Of a stretch of 64,000 nt of DNA, positions 13,026-25,130 are shown in pieces. Numbering within the stretch: position 1 is the stretch's first letter; each line of letters starts with the position of its first letter. Below the pieces are notes generated by a model, which saw only the letters and a program-made list of their open reading frames with translations, ran no database searches and was not told the origin of the DNA. Where the stretch lies: assembly GCF_040581485.1 (NCBI RefSeq), contig NC_090131.1, positions 13,659,501 through 13,723,500 on the forward strand, written 5' to 3'. The translations under genes were made by a program, and so were the position numbers. The DNA comes from Linepithema humile (Eukaryota; Arthropoda; Insecta; Hymenoptera; Formicidae).

Positions 13026-13893
13026 TACAGGGTGGTCCACGCAACTTGCACACCTTAAATAACACCCATAATTTTTTAGATAGGAAGAAATGCTTTATAT
13101 AGAAGTTGTTTGCTTTGAAGGGAAGAAAAAAATAGGAATATTAGTTTGACCTTGAGTAGAGGCGCCTCGGAGATTTGAAGGTCATCACCATTTTTTAAAA
13201 CGGAATTACCCTAATTGTTTTATGCAAATGGATTCCTTGAAACATTCTGCATAAAAAGTTATGAGTCACATGGCCAAAAATTGCATCATTTACGAGATAT
13301 TTAATATCTAAAAGTGACATATTTTTATATAAAATATAAAGTCTCGTAAAATATTTATTTTTCGATAATATTACCCTAATACTTTTATGTACAGAATAAT
13401 GAGGCGAATCAATTGGTGCAAAAAATCCATGGTTGTTTATAACGAAAAGTACATTGCAAATTGCACATTTTTGTTAAAAATAATCATGTGTTTTCTTTGT
13501 ACCAGTTGATTCGCCTTATTATTCTGTGCGTAAAAGTATTAGGGTAAGATTATTGAGAAATAAATATTTTACGAGATACTTTATATTTTATATAAAAATA
13601 TGTCACTTTTAGATATTAAATATCTCGTAAACGATGCAATTTTTGGCCATGTGACCCTTATAACTTTTTATGCAAAATGTTACAAGGAATCCATTTGTGT
13701 AAAACAATGAGAGTAGTTCCATTAAAAAAAATTGCGATGACCTTCAAATCTCCGAAGCATGTCTATTCAAGATCAAACTAATATATACCTATCTTTTTCG
13801 TCACTTCAAACCAGTTTTTATATGAAGCATTTCTTCCTATCTCCAAAGCTGTGGGTTATTTAGGTGGCCGGTCTTAGGTGGATCACCCGTATA
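13026..13893. repeat. Foldback element, MITE-like ends
   Basis: The ends tacagggtggtccac and gtggatcacccgta pair. gaagaaatgctttatata pairs with tatatgaagcatttcttc. Internal sequence (taccctaatacttttatg) is shared with the elements at 298-1190 and 27120-27330. Confidence 0.8.
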
Positions 13894-13963
13894 ATTAGAA
13901 ATTAAACCGATAAAAAGTTGCTACGTTTTTTGGTTTATATTATATAGTAACTGTGCTTATATA

Positions 13964-16900
13964 CAGGGCCGCGCCAACCCGAGGGTGCAAAGGGTGCATT
14001 GCACCCGGGCGGCACAATGAAGGGGGCGGCAAATTCAATTTGTTTTATTTATGAATCCCAGTTATTGCGTGAATTATTCGAAAAATCTTTCACAGATATG
14101 GAATTTTGATTCTTTTCTATTTTTTTTTTAAGGTTCTGTTATAGATTTTATATTTTTTGTGCCGATTCTGTTTTGTTAATCCGACGTTATACATATGTGA
14201 CACATAATTAAAAAAACAAAAGTATGGCTGTGGTAATGATGCGATATTGTTAATAGCGATTCTCGTTTGTTGTTTGTGTGGACTCGGAAGCCGTAGACCG
14301 CTGTCAGTGCTCGGAATTAGATGCCCATTACTCAAAGTTTTGATCGTATTGATTACATTTAACGAATACGTTTTGAACTTATTAGTTTTTGTTGGTCAGT
14401 GTTTCAGAAAAATACATATAAGCAAAGGTAAATTACTTTTTTATAATGTATATATTTAATATAATATTAAACCGTTAATAAATATATATTCTTCTAGTTT
14501 AAAATTTATAACATAACTATGTTTACTTACTATCTATAATACGTATTCATTGACTTTAATTATTTTGTTAATTAAAACTAAAAATTATACAATTTTATGT
14601 CAATTTATGTTATGTTAATATTGTTAGTGTTGTAGCTTGACTTTTTTTTATAAAAATAATTGATTTTTTCTCAACATGCTAAAAAGTTAATTGATTATCT
14701 ATAGATGTCAGATGGAAGAAAAAGGCTTTCAGGAGCTGAATATCGAAAGCGGAAATTAGAAAAAGAAAAAAATATTAGTAAAAATACAACTAATATTTCA
14801 AAATTTTTTGAGCCCACATTTTCAAAAAATGTAAAATATACAGAACCTCCAAAAGAAAACGTTTTTACAGAAGAGAATCAAGATTTCACATCTACAAAGG
14901 ATTCGTTTAATAGTTCGTGCAACATAATCGAAGGCGTCTCCAATACTAAAAGCGTATCAGTTACAAATGTAAGTGCCTTTTGTATAAACGAAACTGTCAG
15001 CAGTACATCTGAAAGAACGTGCACTACAGATGAAAGCTCCTACAATATTGATGATTTTCATGATCCAGGATTGTGGCCTAAAATTTTAACAGACAGTGTT
15101 AGAATGACTTTAGTTGATATTGGACCAAGACAAATTCAAAACTTTAACTTTCCCGTAGATAGTAAAAAAAGATCATTTTCTTCAGAATATTATTATAAAC
15201 ATTTAAGTAATAACGAAAAAGTTCACAGAAATTGGTTATTATATTCAAAATTAAAAGACGCCGCGTATTGTTTTTGTTGTAAACTTTTTAATGATAAAAT
15301 TAACGTTTTTAATAATGAAGATGGTTTTAAGGATTGGCAACATCTATCTAGAACTTTAGAACGACACGAAAAAAGTGAAAGACATGTTAAAAGTTTTAAA
15401 TCGTGGGTTGATCTCAATAAGTCATTAAAATATGATAGAACGGTTGATACAATTAATGAAAATATCATTAAACTAGAAAAAAATCGATGGAAATTAGTAC
15501 TTGAAAGAATTATACATGTAATTCAATATTTGGCAGTACAAAATTTGGCGTTAAGAGGTACCAATAATAAATTGTATAAAGAAGGAAATGGAAATTTTTT
15601 GAAATTAATTGAAATGATTGCTCAATTTGATAATGTCATGTTAGAACATATAAATCGTATACAAAATGATAATAATAAAATGCCTCATTATTTGGGTGAT
15701 CGGATTCAGAACGAATTAATATCTATAATAGGTGAAAATGTAAAAAATCAAATTATAGAGATGTTAAAATTAAACAAATATTATGCAGTTATAATAGACT
15801 CTACTCCGGACGTATCTCATGAAGAACAAGTAACTATCGTTGTACGATATGTGCATTTAAATAATGAGAACAAAAAAATTGAAATAAAGGAACAATTTTT
15901 AGGCTTTTGTTCTATTTCAGATACAACAGGTAAAGGATTAACAAATTTTCTTATTGATTTTTTAAATCGGGAAAATATTAATATTTACGACATACGTGGT
16001 CAGGCTTACAATAATGGGGCAAACATGAAAGGGAAACACAACGGCCTTCAAAAAAGAATTTTGGATATTAATCCAAGAGCATTTTATGTACCGTGCGCCG
16101 CGCATAGCTTAAATTTGGTAGTTAACGATGCCGCGAAGGCTTCTCTAGAAATAGAAAATTTTTTCAACATTATTCAAGAAATATACGTATTTTTTTCGAC
16201 ATCGATATATCGTTGGAAAATTTTAAAAGACGAATGTCCCACTTTAACTGTGAAACGAGTTAGCGAAACAAGGTGGGAAAGTAGAATCGATGCTGTTAAG
16301 GTATTCAGATATAATTTAGATTCAATATATGATGCTTTATTTAATTTGTATAATGATCAATCCCGAGATAGTAACAGCAGAAATCTCGCCAAATCTTTAC
16401 TAACAAGAATAAAGTCGTATAAATTTATATGTTCTGTGGTAATTTGGTATCAAATTTTGTCCAAAATTAATGTTGTTAGTAATTTGATGCAAAAGTCTGA
16501 TGTAGTGCTACCAACAATAATACAAATGCTGAAAGAACTTAACAGTTATTTAAAACAATGTAGATCTGATGACGGTTTCAAAGATATATTAGAAAATGCA
16601 AAACAAATTGCACAAGACATGGAGTGTGAAAATGAATTTCTTGTTTCTAGTGTAATTAGACCACGTAAGAAAAAAAAACTTTTTATGTACGAAGCTATGG
16701 ATGAAATAATTGACTCTCCGGAAAATTCGTTTAAGATTAATTTTTATTTTGTTATCTTAGATATAACAATAAGCAAAATAGATGAGCGTTTTGAACTTTT
16801 AAATGACCATAATAATACTTTTCAGTTTTTGAACGATATTTATCTATTAAAATCAATGAGTAAAGAGATGAAATTAAAATATTGCATAGACTTGCAAATT

Positions 16901-17815
16901 AAATTATCAGATGATTTACGAAAAGAAGCTGACATAGATGCACTTGAATTGTGTCAAGAAATAGAAAATATTTTGATTTATTTAAAACCTCAGATGAATC
17001 CATTAGCTGTTTTAGAATATATTTTTGCTAATGATCTTATTAGTATATTTCCAAATCTTGCAGTAGCTTTGCGCATATTTTTAACAATACCTGTAACAGT
17101 GGCTACGGGAGAAAGATCTTTCTCTAAACTAAAAATAATAAAAAATCATTTAAGATCGACTATGACACAGGAAAGATTGTCCAATTTAAGTATTATTAGT
17201 ATTGAAAATAAGACAGCAACTGAACTAGATATAAGTAATATAATAAATGAATTCGCAACAAAAAAAGCACGTAAAGTTAAATTTATATAGATTATATGTT
17301 AACACTAAATGGTTATTAAAAATTCAAAATGTTCATATCTTGCTTATTGCCGTATCGAAGAAATTGAGCGCGATTGCGGCATAGTGTATTACGACGTAAG
17401 CATTTTTAATATAGAATTCATAAATAAGATAAACTAAATATATATTAATATATATTTTAATATTTGTTTTTAATTTGGCAATTTATTTTACAAATTTATA
17501 CTCCCTTCATTATGCCACTCGGGTTGGCGCGATTCTGTATATACATCTTTATGCTAGAATTTTATGCAATCTGTAAAAGTTACAGGAAAATCTAAAAGTC
17601 ATTTTAATACTTACCTGGATAGATGAAAAATATTATCATAATATTTATATTTCGAATTTTTTTTCCTCTTGTTTTGCATATGATTTACCTGTAACTTTAA
17701 TAGATTATATAGTAATCGCTCATTAATTTGATATTTAATATGACAAATATATAATAAAAAAGGGCGGCAGTGTAGAATTCGCACCCGGGCGGCAAATACC
17801 CTTGGCGCGGCCCTG
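13964..17815 (+). mobile_element. hAT transposon, full length, 8-bp TSD
   Basis: Terminal inverted repeats CAGGGCCGCGCCAA at 13964-13977 and TTGGCGCGGCCCTG at 17802-17815 are flanked on both sides by cttatata (13956-13963 and 17816-17823). The 8-bp duplication and the CAGGG ends are hAT hallmarks. A second, inverted version of the 5' terminal region sits internally at about 17500-17545 (cactcgggttggcgcgattctg), so the right end may have been extended or rebuilt. One transposase gene fills the interior. Confidence 0.93.
14705..17290 (+). CDS. hAT transposase, ZMYM1/TTF-zinc-finger type
   Basis: 861 codons, uninterrupted. The N-terminus is basic (RKRLSGAEYRKRKLEKEK). It is followed at about residues 120-240 by a TTF-type zinc-finger region (DPGLWPKI, then AYCFCCKLF and HEKSERH). 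The middle has the DUF4371/RNase H-like part with IIDSTPDVSHEEQ (an Asp-containing strand) and NNGANMKGKHNGLQ, and CAAHSLNLVVND. The last 100 residues hold the hAT dimerisation segment (TIPVTVATGERSFSKLKIIK). Cut-and-paste transposition of hAT elements is well established. The element is framed by matching inverted repeats and a perfect 8-bp duplication, so it may be recently active. The start chosen is the first ATG of the frame. Confidence 0.92.
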   Translation: MSDGRKRLSGAEYRKRKLEKEKNISKNTTNISKFFEPTFSKNVKYTEPPKENVFTEENQDFTSTKDSFNSSCNIIEGVSNTKSVSVTNVSAFCINETVSSTSERTCTTDESSYNIDDFHDPGLWPKILTDSVRMTLVDIGPRQIQNFNFPVDSKKRSFSSEYYYKHLSNNEKVHRNWLLYSKLKDAAYCFCCKLFNDKINVFNNEDGFKDWQHLSRTLERHEKSERHVKSFKSWVDLNKSLKYDRTVDTINENIIKLEKNRWKLVLERIIHVIQYLAVQNLALRGTNNKLYKEGNGNFLKLIEMIAQFDNVMLEHINRIQNDNNKMPHYLGDRIQNELISIIGENVKNQIIEMLKLNKYYAVIIDSTPDVSHEEQVTIVVRYVHLNNENKKIEIKEQFLGFCSISDTTGKGLTNFLIDFLNRENINIYDIRGQAYNNGANMKGKHNGLQKRILDINPRAFYVPCAAHSLNLVVNDAAKASLEIENFFNIIQEIYVFFSTSIYRWKILKDECPTLTVKRVSETRWESRIDAVKVFRYNLDSIYDALFNLYNDQSRDSNSRNLAKSLLTRIKSYKFICSVVIWYQILSKINVVSNLMQKSDVVLPTIIQMLKELNSYLKQCRSDDGFKDILENAKQIAQDMECENEFLVSSVIRPRKKKKLFMYEAMDEIIDSPENSFKINFYFVILDITISKIDERFELLNDHNNTFQFLNDIYLLKSMSKEMKLKYCIDLQIKLSDDLRKEADIDALELCQEIENILIYLKPQMNPLAVLEYIFANDLISIFPNLAVALRIFLTIPVTVATGERSFSKLKIIKNHLRSTMTQERLSNLSIISIENKTATELDISNIINEFATKKARKVKFI

Positions 17816-17823
17816 CTTATATA

Positions 17824-18137
17824 TATATATATAATTGATTTTATATTCATTTCTAACAGGAAATTGACTATAGGAAATACGTCATATAGCGATGAGCAAA
17901 AGAACTATCGAAATAAATAGTATTCTATTTAAATGAATAAAAATGTAGATTCTGTTTGATTTCTGCTTCCAATCTGTTACCATATTACGCGCGCATACAG
18001 ATTCTGCTACCAATCTGATATTATGTCATATTAGTAGATTCTGCTGTCAATCTACTGTCAGCTTTGTGAGCAGATTCTGCTCAGTTTTTTAACACTAATC
18101 TGTCGATTAAATCGGTAATCACTGCTTCTGTATCAGA
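17824..18137. other. No gene; short repeated words
   Basis: Contains several cagattctgct or caatctg words related to 10595-10980. No gene seen. Confidence 0.4.
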
Positions 18138-19345
18138 ACAATGTTAAAAATAGACCGTTTTTTGCCGATTAATGCAGACGTAAAAATCATAGTAAATTTA
18201 ATAGATTTTAAACTGCTGAATATGATGGTGCTATTAGTTTTCATTGAAAATGTCAGAAACGTCATTTTTTAGGTTAAAGTTCTATTTTTCATCATCTTCG
18301 TATTATACGATTTTTCTCTAACAAGAAAACCTCGTCAGCCCGAATATTTTGATTATGATGAAACTTTACACACATGTATGAGGAATAAATAGATAAAATT
18401 AGAAATTATTAGTATCGATCCAAATATGTTTCTAAAAGATGAAATCACCCATCATATATAGAACTGCTTTACTCGACATATCTAAAAAAATGTTTTATAC
18501 AAATTTTATAGTAAAATTATCTGTTTAATTTGTTTAATAACATTAATAAAATATTTTAAAAATAATATTTTTTAACTTTTGGAAAAAAACAAAAAATTTT
18601 TTTTAATTATTATTTTTTAAAAATTTTATTAATCTGATTAAAAATAGATAATTTTACTATAAAACTTGTCTAAAACATTTTTTTGATATCTCAAATAATT
18701 TTTAAGATACCTCGAGAAAAGCAAAAACCAATTCTGCATATGCATATTATTTTTTGCTCTTCTCGATATATTTCAAAATTATTCAAAATATCAAAAAATG
18801 TTTCATACTAAAGTTTTATAATAAAATTATCTCTATTTAATCGCAATAATAAAATTAAAAAAAAATGTTTTTTAAAAAAATTTTAAGACATTTTTTTAAA
18901 TTTTTCCAAAAAATTAAAAACAATTATTTTGTAAAAATTTTATTAATGTTATAAATAGAAATAATTTTGCTATAAAACGTTTTTGAGATATTTCGAGAAA
19001 AGCAGTTCTATATATGAGGGGTGATCACATCCCCTAAAAACATATTTGGGTCAATATAGTAATTTCTAATTTCATATATTTACTCCCCGTACATATGTCT
19101 AAAGTTTTATCACAATCAAATATTCAGGTTCACGAGGTTTTTAGAAAAGAATTGTGCAATATGGATGAAATGGTGAAAAATAAAACTTCAACCAAAAAAT
19201 GACGATGTTCCTCACATTTTTAATAAAAAGTAATAGCATTATCGTATTCAGCAGGTCATAATCTATAAAATTCACTATGATTTTTACGTGCATTAATAGG
19301 TAAAAAATAGCCTAATTTTAATATTGTTCTTTGTAGTTTTTTTGC
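18138..19345. repeat. Foldback element, about 1.2 kb
   Basis: The left arm words gacgtaaaaatcatagt and cattgaaaatgtcagaaacg have partners in the right arm (actatgatttttacgtgc; the second pairing is looser). cctcgtcagcccgaatattttgatt pairs with aatcaaatattcaggttcacgagg, apart from a few mismatches. The centre is near 18740. No coding potential. Confidence 0.75.
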
Positions 19346-19399
19346 TGACAATAGTTGATAGCAAACACTTGGCATAATCTGTTTTCGACAAACTTGGTT

Positions 19400-19730
19400 A
19401 TCTTGAAATTTAAGGTACCATTGGTTCGATCTTGGATTGCGATGGGGTCATATGAAGGTTATTGTGTTTTTAAACCAAAGTGCATTATACATTGTTATAT
19501 ATAACCAAAAGTTTTCCAACCAAAATAATTCTATTTAAAAAAATAGCAATAATCTTCATATGATTTTAACAAAACAACCCATGGTCAATTCAATGATACC
19601 ATCTTATGTTCCCTTTTGAACCCTATAACTTTTGTTTGAAACATTTTTCAAAACTTTTCATATATGTCACGATATTTTAATATGAAATTTAAATGAGATA
19701 CTTTGTATATAGTAAAGCTAAAATCAAAAC
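19400..19730. repeat. Foldback fragment
   Basis: ggtaccattggttcgatct at 19412-19430 pairs loosely with tggtcaattcaatgatacc at about 19580. It is followed by the shared tail ccctataacttttgtttgaaa, also found at 3325-3345 and 9940-9955. It looks like a decayed member of the 2684-3414 family. Confidence 0.55.
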
Positions 19731-19919
19731 AAATTATATAATATTAACATATATTATTATTGTTTGTTTCAGGAAAATGTTCAAGACAATCGAATACATC
19801 ATCGAGAAAACAAGATTCAAGATATTTAGAAATATAAAAATTAATTAAAAATTAATTAAAATTACTTTTTATTTAATATTATTGTATTGTTATTATTATT
19901 AATATTATATTATTACTGT

Positions 19920-20640
19920 ATTATTACTATTCAATAAAATTATCAAAATATTAAGAATAATAAAAGTGATGATTATGAGAACGATAACTGCAATAATGAT
20001 GATGATAATGATGATGACAATAATGATGATGATGATAATGATAATAATGATGATAATATTGGTTATTATTGATTGATTATTTATTACTGATTGATTATTG
20101 GTTATAAATTAATTACTGGTCATTGATTGATTATATGTTATTAATTGGATATTAATTTGGTTATTATTGATTAATAATTGATTGATAATAGATTCTTGAT
20201 TGATTATTGATTAATTTTTATCAAAATAATAATAATAATAAAAGTGATGATTATGAGAACAATAACTGCAATAATGATGATGATAATGATGATGATGACA
20301 ATGATAATGATGATAATGATAATAATGATGATAATATTAGTTATTATTGATTAATTATTTGTTACTGATTGATTATTGGTTATTAATTGGATATTAATTT
20401 GATTATTATTGGTTAATAATTGATTGATAATAGACTATTGATTGATTATTGATTGATTGTTAATTAGTGATTGATTACTGATTTATTATTGATTGGGTAT
20501 TTATTACTGTTATTATTAATTATTGGTTATTGATTATTAATTATTTTTGATAAATTATCCTAATTAGTGATTATTGATTACTAATTGATTATTTATTAAT
20601 TATTTTAATACCTAAACGTAAAAAATTAATATAATAAATA
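19920..20640. repeat. Low-complexity GAT/AAT and ATTGATT repeats
   Basis: A block starting ataataaaagtgatgattatgagaac occurs twice (about 19960 and 20236), followed by gatgataatgatgat runs and then long ATTGATTATTGATT runs. This is a roughly 280-bp tandem duplication of simple sequence just upstream of the Helitron gene. Confidence 0.75.
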
Positions 20641-20735
20641 TTAATTAAAAAATAAAAATAAGATTCATATAATAAAATAAATAAATACATATATATATTA
20701 TTTTAAGTAAAACATTTTTATATTAAATTAACAAA

Positions 20736-23700
20736 ATGCCAAGACGTAAAATAAATCGCACTTTAGAAGAAGAAGAACAATTTCAACAACAACGTCTTGA
20801 AAGAAAAAGAGAAAATCAACGTCGTCGTCATGAAATTGCACAAACAGCAACTAATCAAACTACTGTTTGCATGACTGGCACAATATATAATAATAGTACA
20901 ATAGAATTAAATAATGACATTGTTGGAGAAAATTCTGCAAATAATATATTACTTAATCAACGGTGTATAGAATATCAACTCCATTTTAGATCTCGAAGAA
21001 TACGACACTCTTGTTTAAATGTTAGCAGTACAACGCCAATTAATGAAATAGTTGAATACTATATTGGTTCTATGGATATAGTTTGTATCCATTGTAATGC
21101 AAAGCATTTTGTAGCAGAAAAAGTATCTAATAAAGGAACCTCATTTCATGATTGTTGTAATCATGGTGCGGTATCTTTGGAATCATTACCTCAACCTCCA
21201 CAATTTCTTTGTAATTTATTTGACGGTAGTCATATAAAATCTAATAATTTTTTACAACATATTCGTAGTTATAATAGTTCATTTTCATTCGCGTCATTTA
21301 ACGCCAATTTAATTAATTTTCAAAATAGACGACCAGGTCTATATTGTTTCAAGATACAAGGACAAATTTATTACCAAATAAATACAGCATTATATGCTAC
21401 TCAAAATGAAAATCCATCTTATGGTCAGCTTTTTATTATAGATCCTAATGAAGCAATAAATTATCGTTTAAATGAAAATTCAAATTTAGATTTAGAAATT
21501 GTACACAATCTTGAACATATAATGCGAGAATCTAATATATTTGCTCAATCTTATCAAATGATGGGTGAAGAATTAGAAAATCAACAACGTTTAGAAATGG
21601 AATCTGGAGAAATATTACCAGAATTACAATTATTATTTACTTTAAAACCAGGAATGGACCGACGTCGATATAATGCTCAAAAAATTAATGAAGTTGCTGC
21701 TGTTTTTCGTACAACAGCTGATGGAGAAATTCCAGAATCACACGTAATAATACGTAACAGAAGTACTAAAACATTGCAAAAGGTTAGTTCTATGGATCAA
21801 AATGTTGAACCATGGATATATCCATTATTCTATCCATATGGAACTCAAGGATGGCATTGTAATTTAACAAAATTAAATAGTAATAAACGAATAACAAGAG
21901 GTCAATATATTAAATATCGTATGGCTATTCGTGAGGAATGTAACTGTTTTTTATTGGGTCGTCGTCTATTTCAACAGTGGCTTGTAGACAATTATGTAAA
22001 AATTGAAAAAGACAGAATAAATTATTGCAAAAATCATCAAAAAGAATTACGCACTGAAACATATCAAGGTTTAAGAGATTATTTACAAACTATGGCAAAT
22101 AATTTAAATGGGCGTATTGGAAAGATGGTTATACTTCCATCTACTTTTATCGGATCACCGCGTAATATGTTACAAAATTATCAAGATTCAATGGCAATTG
22201 TTGGCAAATTCGGGAAACCAGATCTTTTTATAACAATGACTTGCAATCCAAAATGGCGTGAAATTGAGGAAAATCTTTTACCTGGTCAACAAGCTTCTGA
22301 TAGACCTGATATCTGTGCTCGTGTTTTTAATATTAAAAAGGATTATTTAATTGATTTGATTGTAAAACAAAAATTTTTTGGAGAAGTAGTAGCTTTTGTA
22401 TATGTCATTGAATTTCAAAAACGCGGTTTACCACATGTCCACTTATTAGTTACGTTAAAATATAATTGCAAAATAACAACTCCACAAATTGTTGATAAAT
22501 ATATTTCTGCTGAAATTCCTGATCCATGTGAAAATCGTACTTTACATGACATAATTATGAGACATATGATTCATGGACCTTGTGGTGATTGGTGTTTGGT
22601 AAATAAAAAATGCTCAAAAAATTATCCTAAACCATATATTGAGGAGACTAGAATGGATAACGATGCTTATCCTTATTATCGTCGACGAGATAATGGCAGG
22701 AGTTTTGAACGACCTGGAGGATATATAGTTGATAATCGTTATGTAGTTCCATATTGTCCTATTTTATCAATTATTTTTAATAGTCACATAAATGTAGAAG
22801 TAGTTTCAAGTATTAAATCGGTTAAATATTTATATAAATATATTTATAAGGGACATGATGTTGCTGCTATAACAATTGAGCCAATAACAGAAAATATAAT
22901 TATTGATCATGATGAGATACACAATTTTATAGAAACTCGATATGTTGGACCTGTAGAAGCCAGTTGGCGTATTCTTGAAAAAAAATTACAAGATAAAAGT
23001 CATACAATAGTACGTTTACCAGTCCATCTTCCTAATGAACAAAATATTATAATTGAAAATGAAGATATTGAAGGAGCAATGACTAAAGTTTTAAATCAAG
23101 TTACAATGTTAATTGATTATTTTTCTTTAAATTCTCGCGACGAAAAAGCAAGACAATATTTATATATAGAAATTCCACGTTACTATACCATTAAAAAAGA
23201 AAAAATTAATGGAAGAAATATATCGCGTTGGGTCAAACGCAAAAGTCATTATAATTGTATAGGACGAATGTATTCTGTTAGTCCAACACAAACAGAATTA
23301 TTTCATTTACGTCTATTATTACTTACCGTAAAAGGAGCTACAAGTTTTGATGATATAAGAACTGTAAATGGAGAAGTATGTCAATCATTTTCAACAGCAT
23401 GTTTAGCTTTAGGTTTGATTGAAGATGATGATGAATGGAAACGAGCTATGACTGAAGCTGTTGAATGGATGATGCCCCGACAACTTCGAAAATTATTTGT
23501 ACGTATATTATTACATTGTCAACCATTGCATCCTGAAGAACTTTGGGAAAATTTCAAAGTAGCAATGTCTGAAGATTATGTTCAACATTTTGGTATAATA
23601 GAAGGACAAAAAAAAGCTTATACACAAATTGGCGTTATGCTTTCTGGTGAAGGTAAAAGTTTTGCTGATTTTCCACAAATGGAACAATTAATAGAAAATT

Positions 23701-25130
23701 ATGAACTAGAAGATTATGTAACACTGGAAGAAACTATGGAAGTTGGTACCAAACAATATCAACAATTAAATAACAAGCAGAAAGAAATAGTAGATCTTGT
23801 ATTAAATAGATTAGATAATAATAACGATAATAATTGTTTTTATATCGATGGTCCAGGTGGTTTAGGTAAAACTTTCACATATACAACTATTTATTATTTA
23901 GCTAAAATTCATAATAAACGAGTATGTACAATGACATTTACAGGCATTGCAGCAACATTATTGCCGTTAGGAAAAACGGTTCATAAAACATTTGGATTGC
24001 CAATACCATTATTCGCTGATTCATCAACTAGCATTAAAATCCAATCAAAGGAAGCTCAATATTTAAAAAAAACAGATGTTTTTATTTGGGATGAAGCGCC
24101 AATGGCACCACGATATGCTTTAGAGATTATGGATCGAACATTACGTGACATCATGAATAATAATTTACCTTTTGGTGGAAAAATTATTGTGTTAGGTGAT
24201 GATTTTAGACAACTTCTCCCTATTAAAATACATGGTACTCGAAGTGAAATCGTGAATCTTTCGATCAAGTTTAGTTCTACTTGGAAACATTTTACAAGTT
24301 TCTCTTTAATAGAAAATATGCGAGTTCTTCCAGAAGAAACTGAATTTGCACAATTTTTATTAAATATGGGAGATGGTATATTAAATGATTCTAATGATAA
24401 TATACAACTTCCAGATTGTTGTGTTACAAACATTAATGCCGATATTGTAGAAGATATATATGGTGATTTAATACGCAATAAAGAATTTAATAAAATGACG
24501 AAATGTGCAATACTTTCTGCAAGAAATGTCGATGTTGATGAAATTAATAAAAGAGTTGTTGAATTATTAGATACGTTTGAAGAACGAATTTATACAAGTA
24601 TAGATAGTACTGAAAATTGTGATAATGGCGATTTTAGTGAAATTTTATTACCAGAATATTTAAATACTTTATCTCCGTCATGTCTTTCTCCTTATGAATT
24701 GCGTTTAAAACCGAATTGTATCATTATGTTGATTAGAAATCTTAGTATTAATGAAGGTCTTTGCAATGGCACTAGATTAATGATTATAGAACTTGCTGAT
24801 CATTTATTGAAATGTAAAATTTTAACAGGCGATAAAGTAGGAGATATTGTTTTTTTGAATCGTATAACGCTATATTGCGAAAATATATATCCTTTTACTT
24901 TTAAAAGAAGACAGTTTCCAATAAAATTAGCTTTTGCTATGACAATTAACAAATCACAGGGACAGACATTTGACAAAGTAGGAATAGATCTTCGCAAAGA
25001 TGTTTTTAATCATGGGCAACTTTATGTTGCCTTTTCACGAGTACGTTCTTGGCAAGCATTGAAAGTTAATCTTGGTAATCAACGCGAAAATAAACAAGTT
25101 AAAAATTATGTATACCCATGTGGGAAATGA
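20736..25130 (+). CDS. Helitron Rep/helicase transposase
   Basis: 1464 codons, uninterrupted. A basic N-terminus (MPRRKINRTLEEEEQF) leads into a Helitron-like N region. The HUH nuclease motif GLPHVHLL is at about residues 563-570, and the tyrosine motif KYLYKYIYKG at about 696-705. The second half is a PIF1-type helicase: Walker A GPGGLGKT at about 1038, DEAP at about 1118, GDDFRQLLPI at about 1150, and INKSQGQTFDKVGID with YVAFSRVRS near the end. Such proteins nick and unwind DNA for rolling-circle transposition. The last five codons (YPCGK) and the stop come from an inserted palindromic element at 25113; without it the frame would stop at the TAA abutting the insertion. The N-terminal start is the first ATG. 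Confidence 0.93.
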   Translation: MPRRKINRTLEEEEQFQQQRLERKRENQRRRHEIAQTATNQTTVCMTGTIYNNSTIELNNDIVGENSANNILLNQRCIEYQLHFRSRRIRHSCLNVSSTTPINEIVEYYIGSMDIVCIHCNAKHFVAEKVSNKGTSFHDCCNHGAVSLESLPQPPQFLCNLFDGSHIKSNNFLQHIRSYNSSFSFASFNANLINFQNRRPGLYCFKIQGQIYYQINTALYATQNENPSYGQLFIIDPNEAINYRLNENSNLDLEIVHNLEHIMRESNIFAQSYQMMGEELENQQRLEMESGEILPELQLLFTLKPGMDRRRYNAQKINEVAAVFRTTADGEIPESHVIIRNRSTKTLQKVSSMDQNVEPWIYPLFYPYGTQGWHCNLTKLNSNKRITRGQYIKYRMAIREECNCFLLGRRLFQQWLVDNYVKIEKDRINYCKNHQKELRTETYQGLRDYLQTMANNLNGRIGKMVILPSTFIGSPRNMLQNYQDSMAIVGKFGKPDLFITMTCNPKWREIEENLLPGQQASDRPDICARVFNIKKDYLIDLIVKQKFFGEVVAFVYVIEFQKRGLPHVHLLVTLKYNCKITTPQIVDKYISAEIPDPCENRTLHDIIMRHMIHGPCGDWCLVNKKCSKNYPKPYIEETRMDNDAYPYYRRRDNGRSFERPGGYIVDNRYVVPYCPILSIIFNSHINVEVVSSIKSVKYLYKYIYKGHDVAAITIEPITENIIIDHDEIHNFIETRYVGPVEASWRILEKKLQDKSHTIVRLPVHLPNEQNIIIENEDIEGAMTKVLNQVTMLIDYFSLNSRDEKARQYLYIEIPRYYTIKKEKINGRNISRWVKRKSHYNCIGRMYSVSPTQTELFHLRLLLLTVKGATSFDDIRTVNGEVCQSFSTACLALGLIEDDDEWKRAMTEAVEWMMPRQLRKLFVRILLHCQPLHPEELWENFKVAMSEDYVQHFGIIEGQKKAYTQIGVMLSGEGKSFADFPQMEQLIENYELEDYVTLEETMEVGTKQYQQLNNKQKEIVDLVLNRLDNNNDNNCFYIDGPGGLGKTFTYTTIYYLAKIHNKRVCTMTFTGIAATLLPLGKTVHKTFGLPIPLFADSSTSIKIQSKEAQYLKKTDVFIWDEAPMAPRYALEIMDRTLRDIMNNNLPFGGKIIVLGDDFRQLLPIKIHGTRSEIVNLSIKFSSTWKHFTSFSLIENMRVLPEETEFAQFLLNMGDGILNDSNDNIQLPDCCVTNINADIVEDIYGDLIRNKEFNKMTKCAILSARNVDVDEINKRVVELLDTFEERIYTSIDSTENCDNGDFSEILLPEYLNTLSPSCLSPYELRLKPNCIIMLIRNLSINEGLCNGTRLMIIELADHLLKCKILTGDKVGDIVFLNRITLYCENIYPFTFKRRQFPIKLAFAMTINKSQGQTFDKVGIDLRKDVFNHGQLYVAFSRVRSWQALKVNLGNQRENKQVKNYVYPCGK

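Noticed and set aside
24056..24478. 140-aa minus-strand frame
   Set aside because: Shadow of the Helitron helicase coding sequence, with no motif.
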